64,000 bases of DNA, taken from Planctomycetota bacterium. Its GTDB lineage: Bacteria > Planctomycetota > Phycisphaerae > UBA1845. Shown piece after piece: positions 34,863-43,893 of this stretch. The stretch lies in assembly GCA_016200265.1 (NCBI GenBank), contig JACQFE010000056.1, positions 1 through 64,000 on the forward strand. The letters are read 5' to 3'. A program made the position numbers and the translations under genes. The first letter of the stretch is position 1, and each line of letters begins with the position of its first letter. The notes under the pieces were generated by a model that saw nothing but the letters and a program-made list of their open reading frames with translations, made no database searches and was not told where the DNA came from.

Positions 34863-36659
34863 ATGAGCCTTCGAAAACCGAACACCCGGCTTGGATTGGC
34901 TCTTGCATTTTCATTTTCCATGTATTCGGCTCCTGCGAGCGATCAACAGCCTCAGCCGCCGGTTCCAATCATAAACGCAGTTCAGCGGCAATACCTGTCC
35001 CATCTCATACGCAGGACGGTGCGTGACGCAAAATTGAAGCGGCCTGAATACGTGCCGGATTTTGTGCCTGAGGCCCTCACGAGACTCAATGCGGAGGTGG
35101 TCGTCAGGCTTCGGCGCGATGGATATCTGATCGGGCTGGGGGTAGGTCAACCCGGACCTATTCCAAAGTCCGCACAGTCCGCCGCCCAAGCGTCCGTGGC
35201 GATGCTATCTTCAGACGGGTTTGACGCGGACGATTTGGCGAACCTGTTGATTGAAGTGGAGGTTCTCGGCGAGACCCAAGACCTGCCCGCGAACCTAAAT
35301 TGGCTCAATCGTGAGGAACTGCGCAAATACATCGAACCCGGAATCCACGGACTGGTGTTTCTCACGCCATCTGGGGTGCGCCGCGTTTGTCCATCAGATT
35401 TCTATACCGGCGAAATATCTCTTGATGACGGTCTCAAGACGCTCGCTCAAAGCCTCCACCAGGAACCTTCGCAGGCTCCAGACACTCGCCTTCGGCGGTT
35501 TCGCAGCGTTCATTGGTATGAGCGATCATCGGGCGCGCCGATAGTCTCGTTGAATCGGGGAATGCTGCCGGCATCTGGATCGCCTTCTCGATCAAGTCTG
35601 TCGGAAGGCATCTCCAACCTAGCTAGCTACATTGAGTACCGCCAACGGGCGACCGGTTTGTTTGCCTATGAATTTGACGCCGGAGAGGATCGCTACGCGG
35701 ACGACGACAATCTCGTGCGTCAGATCGGAATCACGGCATCGCTTTCGCAATACGCGGCGCTGTCCGGCAAGAGTCCTGCCGCGGCTGACGCCGCAATTCG
35801 CTACCATCTTCGAGGCCTGCGAGACCTTTCCGTTGCGGAAGATTCACAATCGGGAACAAGACCTGGATTCATTGCAATGGCCGATGCAAGCAACAAGCTC
35901 GGCGTCACTGCCCTACTCGCACTTGCCTTGGTGGAGCATCCTCGAAGCAATGAATTTGCTGAGGCCAGAGAGAAGCTCATTCGAGGCATACTCTGGTTGC
36001 AGCAGCCTTCGGGCATGTTTGTAAGTGCGTTCCCTCCCGCAGAACAATTGGGCGGTCAGGATTTCTTTCCGGGCGAAGCACTGGTCGCGCTGGCGGCTGA
36101 TTACGAGCGTCAACCCGAGGAGCGCATTCTCAAGGCTTTTGACGCGGCCATGGCGTTCTATGGCGAATATTTTCGTTTGCGTCAGTCCCCTGCCTTTACC
36201 GCATGGCAGGTGCAGGCCTTTGCCCACATGGCGATGACAACAAATCGCGGCGATTTCGCGGCCTTCGCATTTGAACAGGCGGACTGGCTTGTTGGACAAC
36301 AGCTCGATCCATCGAACTGCACTTGGCCCGATCTTTTTGGCGGCATTGGGTCGGATGATGGGCCATCGGCGGCTTCGGGGCTTTACTTGGAAGCACTAAC
36401 CGATGCGCTTTCGCTCGCCCGAAAACGCAATGATGCCGCACGTATCACCCGTTATGAAACCGCTGTTCGAGGAATGGCGGAACTTGTATTGCGTCTCCAG
36501 GTAAAACCCGAGGAGGCTTACTTCGCTCGTAGCCGCAAGGATGTGATCGGCGGAATTCGCAGCGCCCCGGCATCCACAAGAATAAGAATCGATCACTGCG
36601 GTCACGCGTTGGTCGGACTGAGCAAAGCGCTGCACGTTCTTTTTCCGAAAGACGGCTGA
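34863..36659 (+). CDS. Exported AMMECR1-like domain fused to an alpha-helical barrel-like domain
   Basis: About 598 residues. A signal peptide (RLGLALAFSFSMYSAPAS) opens the protein. Residues about 40-200 look like an AMMECR1 domain: a strand with VVVRLRRDGYLIGLGVGQ, a helix with AQSAAQASVAML, LLIEVEVLGETQDLP and then IEPGIHGLVFLTPSGVRRV. The remaining 390 residues are mostly helices with repeated patterns (SQYAALSGKSPAAADAAIRY, GGQDFFPGEALVALAADYE, DHCGHALVGLSKAL), like the alpha/alpha-barrel of glycoside hydrolases or prenyl-cyclases. The AMMECR1 fold has no assigned chemistry. The next gene, a glycosyltransferase, starts 6 bases after the stop. The in-frame upstream start at 34743 is less likely. 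Confidence 0.6.
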   Translation: MSLRKPNTRLGLALAFSFSMYSAPASDQQPQPPVPIINAVQRQYLSHLIRRTVRDAKLKRPEYVPDFVPEALTRLNAEVVVRLRRDGYLIGLGVGQPGPIPKSAQSAAQASVAMLSSDGFDADDLANLLIEVEVLGETQDLPANLNWLNREELRKYIEPGIHGLVFLTPSGVRRVCPSDFYTGEISLDDGLKTLAQSLHQEPSQAPDTRLRRFRSVHWYERSSGAPIVSLNRGMLPASGSPSRSSLSEGISNLASYIEYRQRATGLFAYEFDAGEDRYADDDNLVRQIGITASLSQYAALSGKSPAAADAAIRYHLRGLRDLSVAEDSQSGTRPGFIAMADASNKLGVTALLALALVEHPRSNEFAEAREKLIRGILWLQQPSGMFVSAFPPAEQLGGQDFFPGEALVALAADYERQPEERILKAFDAAMAFYGEYFRLRQSPAFTAWQVQAFAHMAMTTNRGDFAAFAFEQADWLVGQQLDPSNCTWPDLFGGIGSDDGPSAASGLYLEALTDALSLARKRNDAARITRYETAVRGMAELVLRLQVKPEEAYFARSRKDVIGGIRSAPASTRIRIDHCGHALVGLSKALHVLFPKDG

Positions 36660-36665
36660 CCTCGC

Positions 36666-38750
36666 GTGCTGATCACCACGCTCTCCCGATTAATCCATCC
36701 CCGCCGCCAGAATCTTCAATTGGCCCTTGCATTCGCAACACTTGTCCTGATCGGCGTCGGAACCGTTTCCGTCTATTCACTCTTGACCGTCATCCTTGAC
36801 GGCGGCGCGGCGTTACTCGTGCTCGGGCCGTTGTGTCTGGGCGGTTGGGCTCTGCTGCCGGCGATTCGCGCGAACCGACTTCCAATTCGATGGCAGGCGT
36901 TGCTCGCCGCGGTCTTTGGACTGGGAATTGGCTCGAATCTGGTACTGGTTCTCGGATTGTTTTCGTGCTTGTCACGGCAGCTGTGGCTGGGGCTGCTCAC
37001 GCTCGCAGCCGTCGCGGGATTGGCCCGAATTTGGTCCCAGCGCCGCGCGGCAACAGTTAGACAACTTACAACTGCGGCCCCCGTGACCTCCGGCAACTGG
37101 CGTTACTTGCTATTTCTATTGGTGCCGTTCGCTGTGATTGCTCTGCTCGCCGCCTCGGCCGCTCCCGGGACATTCTGGTCTGAAGAAGGCTATGGCTACG
37201 ACGTTCTCGAATATCACTTGGAACTCCCCAAGGAATATTATCTTGCTGGCCGGATCTCTTACGCCCCGCACAACGTGTACGCGAGTTTTCCTGCCAACGT
37301 AGAGATGCTTTACCTGCTTTCCATGATCGTGCTGGATGACGTCCGCGATGTGGGAGCCGTCGCCCAGTTGATCCATCTCCTAATTGGCTTATTCACCGTC
37401 TACGCGGCCTGGGTGATTGCGAGCGACTGGTCGCCGTGTGCGGGAATCATTGCGGCGGTCATACTTGGAACTTGCGGCTGGCTCGTTTATTTGTCCGCCC
37501 TTGCCTACAACGATAATGGCGTTCTGTTCTTTGGAATGGTTGCGATCGGCGCGTTAATTCGCGCATGGTCGGCGAATGCGCATCTTGCCATTTTCAAATC
37601 TGGAAGGATTCCCTGGAATTCCTTTGGCTTTTCGCTCGAATTATGGCTTGTCATCTGCGGGCTTTCGGCAGGATTCGCATGCGGATGCAAATATACCGCC
37701 GTTGCCTTCATCGCACTCCCTGTGATCGCGGTTGCACCATTCATCGACCGCGCCGCTTGGGCGCAGCGTGTCAAATGGATGGCACTTATGGCGGCGGGAG
37801 TCGGCATCGCATTCTCACCCTGGCTTGTGAAAAATGCTGTTTTCACAAGGAATCCAGTATTTCCCCTGGCAAACACGATTTTTCAAGCAAATCCACCGGG
37901 CTTCGGTCCCGAGCAAACAATTCAATGGAAAACGGGCCACGAGCCAACTCCGTCCGAGCAAGGTGTTTTAGCGCGAGTCAACACGGCATGGCAGCGAGTT
38001 ATTTTGGATCCGGACCAGCGCTTCGGGGCGCTAATTCTCATTCTTGCAATTCTCGGCTTTCGTCGCCAAAGAACAAATTCAGACAATCGAATTCTGATTC
38101 TCATTCTCGCGATGCAGCTTTGCGTGTGGCTATTTGCGACTCACCTTTTTGCCCGCTTTGCGACTCCAATGCTTCTACCCCTGACTCTGCTCTGTGCGCA
38201 AATTGCAGATGCCAGCAATTCCCGATGGCAAACTTCGACTATTTCGATTTTGCTTGCTGGTGCCGCATACAATTTTGAACGCACGGAGCGACTCTACGTC
38301 CGTGAACGCGGCGGCATCAATGCCGCCCCCGCGTCGATCTTCTATGACGGCGACCTCCCCGGCCTTGAATATCTTGGTTTCATCAATCATGAATTGCCTG
38401 CGAACGCGCACGTCCTCATGGTCGGTGACTCGAAGGCTTTTTACATGCAACGTCGCGTGGACTACTGCGTGGTGTTCAACGAATCGCCGCTTGCTCGATT
38501 CGTTCGCGAGCACAACTCTCCCATAGATATCATTCAATGGCTAAAGACTCGCGGCTATACGCATGTCATGGTCAATTGGAGCGAAATTTCGCGGTTGCGG
38601 GCAACCTATCGCTTTCCGGATCAATTGAATGAAATGCTGTTCGATCGACTGACAGGTTCGGGATTGAACCTGCTCAAAGCATTTCCATCGCCCCATAACG
38701 GGAAGAAGTACGTCGAAGTCTACGAACTGGGTTCTGCTGGCAAACCTTGA
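36666..38750 (+). CDS. Polytopic GT-C-type glycosyltransferase-like membrane protein
   Basis: 694 residues with about a dozen hydrophobic segments and a soluble C-terminal domain (about residues 540-690). It resembles the large integral-membrane (GT-C, mannosyltransferase/ArnT-like) proteins common in Planctomycetota. The first loop has the acidic YGYDVLEYHLELPKEYYLAG, comparable to the catalytic loop (D/E next to Y and H) of polyprenol-phosphate sugar transferases. The C-terminal part begins HVLMVGDSKAFYMQRRVDYC. It should transfer a lipid-linked sugar on the outer face of the inner membrane. It starts with GTG 6 bases after the previous stop, so the two form an operon. The acceptor is unknown. 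Confidence 0.7.
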   Translation: MLITTLSRLIHPRRQNLQLALAFATLVLIGVGTVSVYSLLTVILDGGAALLVLGPLCLGGWALLPAIRANRLPIRWQALLAAVFGLGIGSNLVLVLGLFSCLSRQLWLGLLTLAAVAGLARIWSQRRAATVRQLTTAAPVTSGNWRYLLFLLVPFAVIALLAASAAPGTFWSEEGYGYDVLEYHLELPKEYYLAGRISYAPHNVYASFPANVEMLYLLSMIVLDDVRDVGAVAQLIHLLIGLFTVYAAWVIASDWSPCAGIIAAVILGTCGWLVYLSALAYNDNGVLFFGMVAIGALIRAWSANAHLAIFKSGRIPWNSFGFSLELWLVICGLSAGFACGCKYTAVAFIALPVIAVAPFIDRAAWAQRVKWMALMAAGVGIAFSPWLVKNAVFTRNPVFPLANTIFQANPPGFGPEQTIQWKTGHEPTPSEQGVLARVNTAWQRVILDPDQRFGALILILAILGFRRQRTNSDNRILILILAMQLCVWLFATHLFARFATPMLLPLTLLCAQIADASNSRWQTSTISILLAGAAYNFERTERLYVRERGGINAAPASIFYDGDLPGLEYLGFINHELPANAHVLMVGDSKAFYMQRRVDYCVVFNESPLARFVREHNSPIDIIQWLKTRGYTHVMVNWSEISRLRATYRFPDQLNEMLFDRLTGSGLNLLKAFPSPHNGKKYVEVYELGSAGKP

Positions 38751-38793
38751 ATTGCCGATCGAAGCCCTTTACGCGTCCGCATCGGCGGTGAAT

Positions 38794-39357
38794 TCAACCT
38801 GATGAGGTCGTGGTGAATTGCCCGGCATTTCGATCGCCGAGGACCGGGGCAAAGAACTGCACGTCGCCGAATACGTCGTCCGTTTGCACCGGCAATTTGC
38901 GACCTGACTTACGAATCGTTTCATCCAGCGCGTCAATCATAGCCTGGACCGCGTACCATTGGTTCGCGGTCATCGGGCGATTCTCATCCGACGCGATCTG
39001 GATGCGAATCGAAGTCGGTGCGGTTGGAGACGGACTTTGCTTCCGCCATCGCGACGAACGTGACAATCTCCCTCGGGAGTCAACATAGAAATGACTTTCC
39101 GTGGGGTCCGCACTTGCTGAAAGCGTCGCGCCGGCGACGTCCGTCGGACCTCGCAGAATTTCCACCGTTTTCCAACGCGACGCCTCCAAAGGGACGTCGT
39201 CACGAACCAGTGAACGGGCCACACGCCGCAATTGCTCCGGTGAAACCGTGCCCTCGATTCCGGAGTACGGGTCGAAGCTGTGCAGCAGCCCGGCCGCACC
39301 GGACATCGACACGGCCAGCACGCAGAGCGTCCAAATCATGCGATTTCTTTTCTGCAT
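38794..39357 (-). CDS. Degenerate PGRP/amidase_2-like membrane-anchored protein
   Basis: About 187 residues with an N-terminal hydrophobic anchor (RMIWTLCVLAVSMSGAAGLL). The core follows the order of N-acetylmuramoyl-L-alanine amidase/PGRP domains in planctomycetes: SRWKTVEILRG at the position of the WxxIVIHHS strand, SHFYVDSRGRLSRSSRWRKQ at the YHFVI/RW strand, then TSIRIQIASDE and TANQWYAVQAMIDAL matching the IGICLVGD-T..Q..L helix. The Zn-binding His of the first strand is missing and no HAG-H segment is seen, so amidase activity is unlikely; peptidoglycan binding is possible. This is a fold-level guess from patterns. ATG 39357 is chosen; the longer frame runs into intron sequence. Confidence 0.45.
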   Translation of the reverse strand: MQKRNRMIWTLCVLAVSMSGAAGLLHSFDPYSGIEGTVSPEQLRRVARSLVRDDVPLEASRWKTVEILRGPTDVAGATLSASADPTESHFYVDSRGRLSRSSRWRKQSPSPTAPTSIRIQIASDENRPMTANQWYAVQAMIDALDETIRKSGRKLPVQTDDVFGDVQFFAPVLGDRNAGQFTTTSSG

Positions 39358-39462
39358 GAGCGTTCTTACAGGATCGGTCCATCCGCGAAAATTTCTTTGA
39401 CGAATCCGAAATGAAATGCGCCCGAATGGCGACGCCACTTGCACGGCGTGTTGAGATCGAAA

Positions 39463-40405
39463 ATCGGGTAGGAGGGCGCCTCGCGGCGCCCGTCCTCCCA
39501 CACCACCGGACGTACTCATCGTATTCGGCGGTTTCCCTCAATGTCGTAGCGCGGCATACCTGTCGGTCAGGCATACCAGTCGCAGACTCTGGAACCAGGC
39601 GGGTGTCATGGCTTCCTGCGCCGCTGGGCTGTGAGCCATGCGCCTCCAGCCTTTCTAACAAGCCGCCGTAGTCCACGAACGATTCTTCGGGACGCCCAAA
39701 CCTTGCAGGAATTCCGCGATCGACCCGGCCCGTTTCTTCTGTTTCAATCGCACGCATCGCAGTTTCGTCCGAAACCAACCATCCAATGCGCTCAGATGCG
39801 ATCGGCACTTCGCGTGGTGGAAGTACGTCACCCATCCGCTCAGGAATGAGTTGAGTTCGTCCACCATCCGCTCGAAGCTTACGCCTCGATTGCGGCGGGT
39901 GATCTGACGAACGCAGTCCTTCATCCGCGCCAGACTCTTGGGGGCGATGATCAACAAGCGTCCGTTGATGAGACGGTGACCGAGGAACTTGCGTTCGCTC
40001 ACGTGAGCCACCGTGCTCTTGTTCCGGTTGACGCGCAGACGCAGTCGCTTTTCCAGGAATTTCGTCACCGAGACCATCACCCGTTCGCCCGCCGCCCTCT
40101 CGCCGCATCGCTGCGCCGGTAGTCCGATCGTCGGACAGCGCCGGAGACCTCTCAGGTTAAGTCGTGACTCCTTCCTTCCCTCAGGCCTCGCCGGATCTAC
40201 CGTTCGCGAGACTGGATGATCATTGGGCTTCCGCGCCTATTGCCGCGTTACCCCACGCGACCGGCCTTCTATCCGATTTCTGTTCGTCGAGTCCGAGTTT
40301 TGGACTACAGCGCCCTTCAGATTCCACCTCGCGGTGAACTCCCTGGCCTGCCCCGGCGGTTCCGACCATCACGGCCCGCAGAGGACTTGCACCTCCAGCA
40401 GTCAC
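39463..40405 (-). mobile_element. Defective bacterial class C group II intron
   Basis: The minus strand carries the 3' end of a class C (IIC) intron. Domain V (about 39503-39533) contains ACCGCCGAATACGATGAG paired with its downstream partner. Domain VI (39466-39499) is a stem with a GCGA loop and one unpaired A (complement of 39469), the expected lariat branch point. The intron ends CCCGAT at 39463. The 5' part (roughly 40110-40405) shows group II-like leader text such as GGAGGTGCAAGTCCTC; a GTGAC near 40405 is my estimate of the 5' end. Total length, about 940 bases, is about half the usual 1.8-2 kb. The deleted part is most of the reverse transcriptase. It lies just past the terminator of the S53 peptidase gene, the known target type of IIC introns. 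Confidence 0.75.
39538..40110 (-). pseudogene. Truncated group II intron reverse transcriptase/maturase
   Basis: The frame begins inside the RT domain (ERVMVSVTKFLEKRLRLRVN), lacking the whole N-terminal RT with its YADD motif. The thumb and maturase region follow: FLGHRLINGRLLI, KSLARMKDCVRQITRRNRGV, LNSFLSGWVTYFHHAK. A TAG at 39655-39657 interrupts it, but the same frame goes on with KGWRRMAHSPAAQEAMTPAW and LTDRYAALRH to a natural-looking TGA at 39538-39540, directly before domain V. So both the 5' deletion and the internal stop mark a dead gene. Confidence 0.85.
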
Positions 40406-40415
40406 AACATGCCTG

Positions 40416-40453
40416 ACAAACAAAAAGGCGGAACGGTAAATACCGTTCCGCCT
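40416..40453 (-). terminator. Rho-independent terminator of the S53 peptidase gene
   Basis: A perfect inverted repeat: a 13-base arm at 40426-40438 (AGGCGGAACGGTA), a 2-base loop, and its complement ending at 40453. On the minus strand it is followed by TTTTTGTTTGT. It lies about 70 bases after the S53 peptidase stop. Confidence 0.85.
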
Positions 40454-40520
40454 CATGAACCTTATCCAGGATTCAAACGCTCGCGAATTCAAGCGCCCAA
40501 TTCCATGTCCTCCTCGCCAA

Positions 40521-42788
40521 TCAGCGGCAGGTGTGTGTGCCCTGGCGGCAGCGGTTCGAACAACACTGGCTGTTGGTCGTGCAGGCCGCTCCCGTCGCAC
40601 CACAGCAGTTCGGATCGTTGCCCGAAGTGCAGGTCGGACCACAGCAACCGTCATTCAGCCCGCATGCGGGCCAAGTGAACGTGCAACCCGTCGCCGGATT
40701 GCAAGCGTCGGTCGTGCAGGAATTGCCGTCACTGCAGGTGACGGCAGTGTGTGTGCAGCCACTGGCCGCATCACAGCCGTCTGTCGTGCAGGCGTTGGCA
40801 TCATCGCAATTCACAGCCGCGTGCGAGCAGGTGCCGGTGCCGATGTTGCACGTATCCGTCGTGCAGGCATTGCTGTCGTTGCAATCAGCGTCCGTCGTGC
40901 AGGGCGATGGCGGCGCGAAGAGCAGGGCCAGGTCGGAGTAGAGGCCGTTGAACTTCGGCGTCCCGACGCCAGTGGCCTGATCGTACCCGACAGTCGCCGA
41001 AAAACCGCCGTTTGAGCCCGTGGTCACGTCGTGGAAACTGTTGGCGTAGCTCGTACCCCCCTCGTTGCGAAGAATTCGGAAGACGGTCGGGCCGGCTTGG
41101 CCGAGGTTTTGGCCCACGACCTGGTTGCCGACGGCCCAATAACCGGCCCACTGCGGCGCATCGCCCGAGGTACCGGCTACCGTGAACAAGCTGCCGCCGA
41201 TCATAACGATGTATTGCTTACTGTAGGTATCTGTACCGCACACTCCGTAGTGCATGCTGATGTCAGGAACCAGACGCTTCGTGCCTGCCGGGACACCCGT
41301 GCCAGTCTGCCACGAAGGGCGCGGTTCGGTGGGCCCGGTGGTCGCCTGGCCACCGCCGCCATTGGTACAGGCGGTCTCGCCGTTCGCGGGGTAGCCGGCC
41401 ATCCAGCCATCCGCGCCGAAGGTTCCGGAGGCGAGTGAGTTCTGCTCCGAGCCGCCGGCGCCCGTCACGTAGGGTGAAGCGGCGGGGTAGTCCACGGAAT
41501 TGGCGCCGCTGCCACAGTCGTTGGCGCCGCTGTCGCCCGTGGCGACGAACCAAGCTTGGCCGCCTGCGGCAGCCTGGGCGAAGGCGTTGTCGTCGGCTGT
41601 GACATTGCCCGCCGGCATGTTGGTGAGGCACAGGCCCCAGGAGTGCGTCACCACTTTGATCGTGCTGGAACGATCGGCAAGGTACTGATACACGACCCCG
41701 AAGGCCGAAACCAACTGGGTCTGCGCGAGGTACACGCCGATGTGATTGTCATTCGCGACGCTGCACGAAACTGAAACGTCCCAATTGGTCTCCAGTGACT
41801 CGTGATTCACGCCGTTCACGAAGCTGCAGCCGGTCCCGGACCCGGTGTTTGGTACGCACGTCGTGGAGACGGTGTGCGCGCCGCTGGTTGCTGACGTAAG
41901 CAGGTTGTACCCGGCACCCGCACCGCCCTGGCGGGTCAACTGATCGTTGACGTCGGAGAGCTGGATGTTGAAGGACGATGCGACAGCAAGCTCGGCACCC
42001 GGAATGCCCTTTTTACCGAGGTCGAAATATCCGGCCTTCTCGCCGTATGCTACCTGGTTATCGCGGGGCAAATAGTAGTTCTGGCCGTTGCCGGTATAGA
42101 GGTATCGGGGATCGGCCTTGATCGGCGGACCATGCTTGGGATACATGATGGCGAGGTTGTCCAGCCCGCCGACGTGCGCGACCTTATTGGCCAGGCCAGG
42201 AGGAAGGATCGGGTCGCGGTCGTTCGAAAATACCGAGCGGCCGTTGTAAATATGGTTGTTGATACGTACCTGGAACGCTTGCTCCGCACGCCTGACGTCG
42301 CCCTCACCGGCGATCATCGTCGACGTGGGCTGGGTAATGTTGGTGAATCCGTGGGCCGCAAGGTGGTTCCTGGCGGCTTGCAGATCCTCGGGAAGCGGTC
42401 CGAAGCGCGATTGGAACTCTTCAGGCGTGATCCACTGATGGTACTGCGGCGAGGTCGGATCGTGCTGCGCAGCGAGGAGTGCATCCACGCCGGCGTGGTC
42501 CCGAAGGTCGAGGGTAATGACGACGGAGATTGGCTCAACCGCGCCAGCGTGACTGACGAAGGTTGCTTCAGCGAGTCCCGGCGGCGTGTTGCGCCAATCT
42601 GCTACTGTGTCCAAACCTGTCTGCGCGATGACCGCATCCACTTCCTCGAGCGGAGAGTCTGACCGAACTACGTCTCGCGAAGGGACATCTGATTTTCCGG
42701 AGTCTCGCTCCTGAGCGAACGAGGGTAATGCGATAAGCCCAGTACAAAGACCGGCCAGACCCAAACAACGAATGACGATCCTCCTCAT
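40521..42788 (-). CDS. Secreted S53 (sedolisin/kumamolisin) peptidase with Cys-rich tail
   Basis: About 755 residues. A signal peptide (RCLGLAGLCTGLIALPSFAQ) is followed by an activation propeptide (about 60-190; SPQYHQWITPEEFQSRFG). The catalytic domain has Glu and Asp in NHESLETNWDVSV, the oxyanion Asp in ATGDSGANDCG and the Ser in GTSGDAPQWAGYW. These enzymes are acid-active endopeptidases related in fold to subtilisin. From about residue 635 the protein has repeats of the form CTTDADCNDSNACTTDTC, then ACTTNSQCCSNRC at the end, about 28 Cys in 130 residues. ATG 42788 has AAGGAG 7 bases upstream; the in-frame extension to 42956 lacks one. A Cys-rich tail of the same kind occurs in the protein at 44.5-47.9 kb. 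Confidence 0.92.
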   Translation of the reverse strand: MRRIVIRCLGLAGLCTGLIALPSFAQERDSGKSDVPSRDVVRSDSPLEEVDAVIAQTGLDTVADWRNTPPGLAEATFVSHAGAVEPISVVITLDLRDHAGVDALLAAQHDPTSPQYHQWITPEEFQSRFGPLPEDLQAARNHLAAHGFTNITQPTSTMIAGEGDVRRAEQAFQVRINNHIYNGRSVFSNDRDPILPPGLANKVAHVGGLDNLAIMYPKHGPPIKADPRYLYTGNGQNYYLPRDNQVAYGEKAGYFDLGKKGIPGAELAVASSFNIQLSDVNDQLTRQGGAGAGYNLLTSATSGAHTVSTTCVPNTGSGTGCSFVNGVNHESLETNWDVSVSCSVANDNHIGVYLAQTQLVSAFGVVYQYLADRSSTIKVVTHSWGLCLTNMPAGNVTADDNAFAQAAAGGQAWFVATGDSGANDCGSGANSVDYPAASPYVTGAGGSEQNSLASGTFGADGWMAGYPANGETACTNGGGGQATTGPTEPRPSWQTGTGVPAGTKRLVPDISMHYGVCGTDTYSKQYIVMIGGSLFTVAGTSGDAPQWAGYWAVGNQVVGQNLGQAGPTVFRILRNEGGTSYANSFHDVTTGSNGGFSATVGYDQATGVGTPKFNGLYSDLALLFAPPSPCTTDADCNDSNACTTDTCNIGTGTCSHAAVNCDDANACTTDGCDAASGCTHTAVTCSDGNSCTTDACNPATGCTFTWPACGLNDGCCGPTCTSGNDPNCCGATGAACTTNSQCCSNRCRQGTHTCR

Positions 42789-43248
42789 AAGACATCTCCT
42801 TCTTTGAATTGCTCGATACCTGGGACGAATTTGAACGACGCTGCGCAACGCGCGCACGAAGAACGCAATTGGGTTGGGCCGGAATGCACCATATCCTTCA
42901 AACGATTCCAAACAAGACGCTGCGTGCGGACAGCGGGTTGAGATTATCGTCCCCAATGGGTGGTTGCAAGAAAATTCTTTGAATTCCGAGCGAATTGGCG
43001 GCGGTGCTCAAGCCTGTGTGCCTTGGCCCATTCGCACGTTAACAGCTGCGAACAAGACGCGCAGTGAAATGGGAATGTTGGCTTGGGCAGGGTCTCGCAG
43101 GCCAGACCAAATCGCAAATCAATTACGCCGGCGATTCGGCAATACATGCCGAACCATCATTGCCCCCTGGATATACGTCTAGGTGCAAACGCACAAATGA
43201 TTTGGGTTTGGGCGCTTTGGATGTCGGTCTGCGACGAACGGGAGCCCG
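42789..43248. other. Intergenic, no gene recognised
   Basis: 460 bases between two minus-strand genes. Only short unconvincing frames. It should contain the S53 peptidase promoter near its left end; I did not find a clear one. Confidence 0.4.
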
Positions 43249-43893
43249 TCAAAACTGCGAATAGGCCAATCGTTGAAGCCGATTTCGAAGGAGATAGGCA
43301 ATACAAGGCGCGGTAAGTAATAACAATGTGCCAGGCTCCGGCACCGCCACGATGTGGTCAATCGCAAGTTCCTGCCCGCCGATCAAGAAATTGCCGATAG
43401 GCCCATTAAGCGTAATGGTCGAATCGATCACCGTAGCGGTGACTCCGGGTGCGACGTTTGTTGGCACAGCAGTCAACGGCGAAATCTGAATAAGGGGACC
43501 GCCATTCACTGAAAAATTGTCGCCCCCGCCAAATTCCGCATAGTCGAGCGTGACTTTTGAAACCGGAAAAGCGACATTCGTGAAATCAAATTTCACATTG
43601 ATGTTATCGAGCGACAAATAATTCGTAGGAAGAACGAACGAACTGGGTGCATCGATCTGGGCCCGAAAGAAGCCCGTGTAGGTTCCGAGATGAAAATTAT
43701 CCACTGACATGGAAATGCCGTCGGAGGTCGTAAACACCGTGCTGCCGGGAACTGTCCCGACGCTGGTTCCATATCGCGTGCCAACGGGCAGGCCTGGCGA
43801 CGTATCGAAATCCACGATTGCAGCCGACAACGGTGCAGCGGATCCAACGGCGCCGATGATCAGAGCAAGTAATTTGTCGATTGCCACTCGCAT
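43249..43893 (-). CDS. PEP-CTERM sorted exported protein
   Basis: About 214 residues. An N-terminal signal (LLALIIGAVGSAAPLSAA) leads to a beta-rich mature part with no recognised fold (VDFDTSPGLPVGTRYG, LDNINVKFDFTNVAFPVSKV). The C-terminus is a clear PEP-CTERM signal: VPEPGT, a hydrophobic helix LLLLTAPCIAYLL, then basic NRLQR. Exosortases cut at the PEP site and move the protein to the outer surface or extracellular matrix. This fits the EpsI-like gene at 21.6 kb, although no exosortase is in the window. Start ATG 43893 is set by the signal peptide; a GGGAAAG lies upstream. Confidence 0.87.
   Translation of the reverse strand: MRVAIDKLLALIIGAVGSAAPLSAAIVDFDTSPGLPVGTRYGTSVGTVPGSTVFTTSDGISMSVDNFHLGTYTGFFRAQIDAPSSFVLPTNYLSLDNINVKFDFTNVAFPVSKVTLDYAEFGGGDNFSVNGGPLIQISPLTAVPTNVAPGVTATVIDSTITLNGPIGNFLIGGQELAIDHIVAVPEPGTLLLLTAPCIAYLLRNRLQRLAYSQF

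Noticed and set aside
39200-40108. Minus-strand open frame of 302 codons across the intron remnant
   Set aside because: It reads out of frame with the recognisable maturase and crosses the domain V/VI RNA; composition is Arg/Gly-rich as in shadow frames.
40521-41000. Cys-rich tail of the S53 peptidase as a separate gene or a tandem DNA repeat
   Set aside because: It is in frame with the peptidase, and the repeats vary at the DNA level, so they are protein domain repeats and not a satellite.
43200-43270. Hairpin after the PEP-CTERM gene as a terminator
   Set aside because: The short ACGGG/CCCGT arms have only a 2-base loop and no T tract follows.
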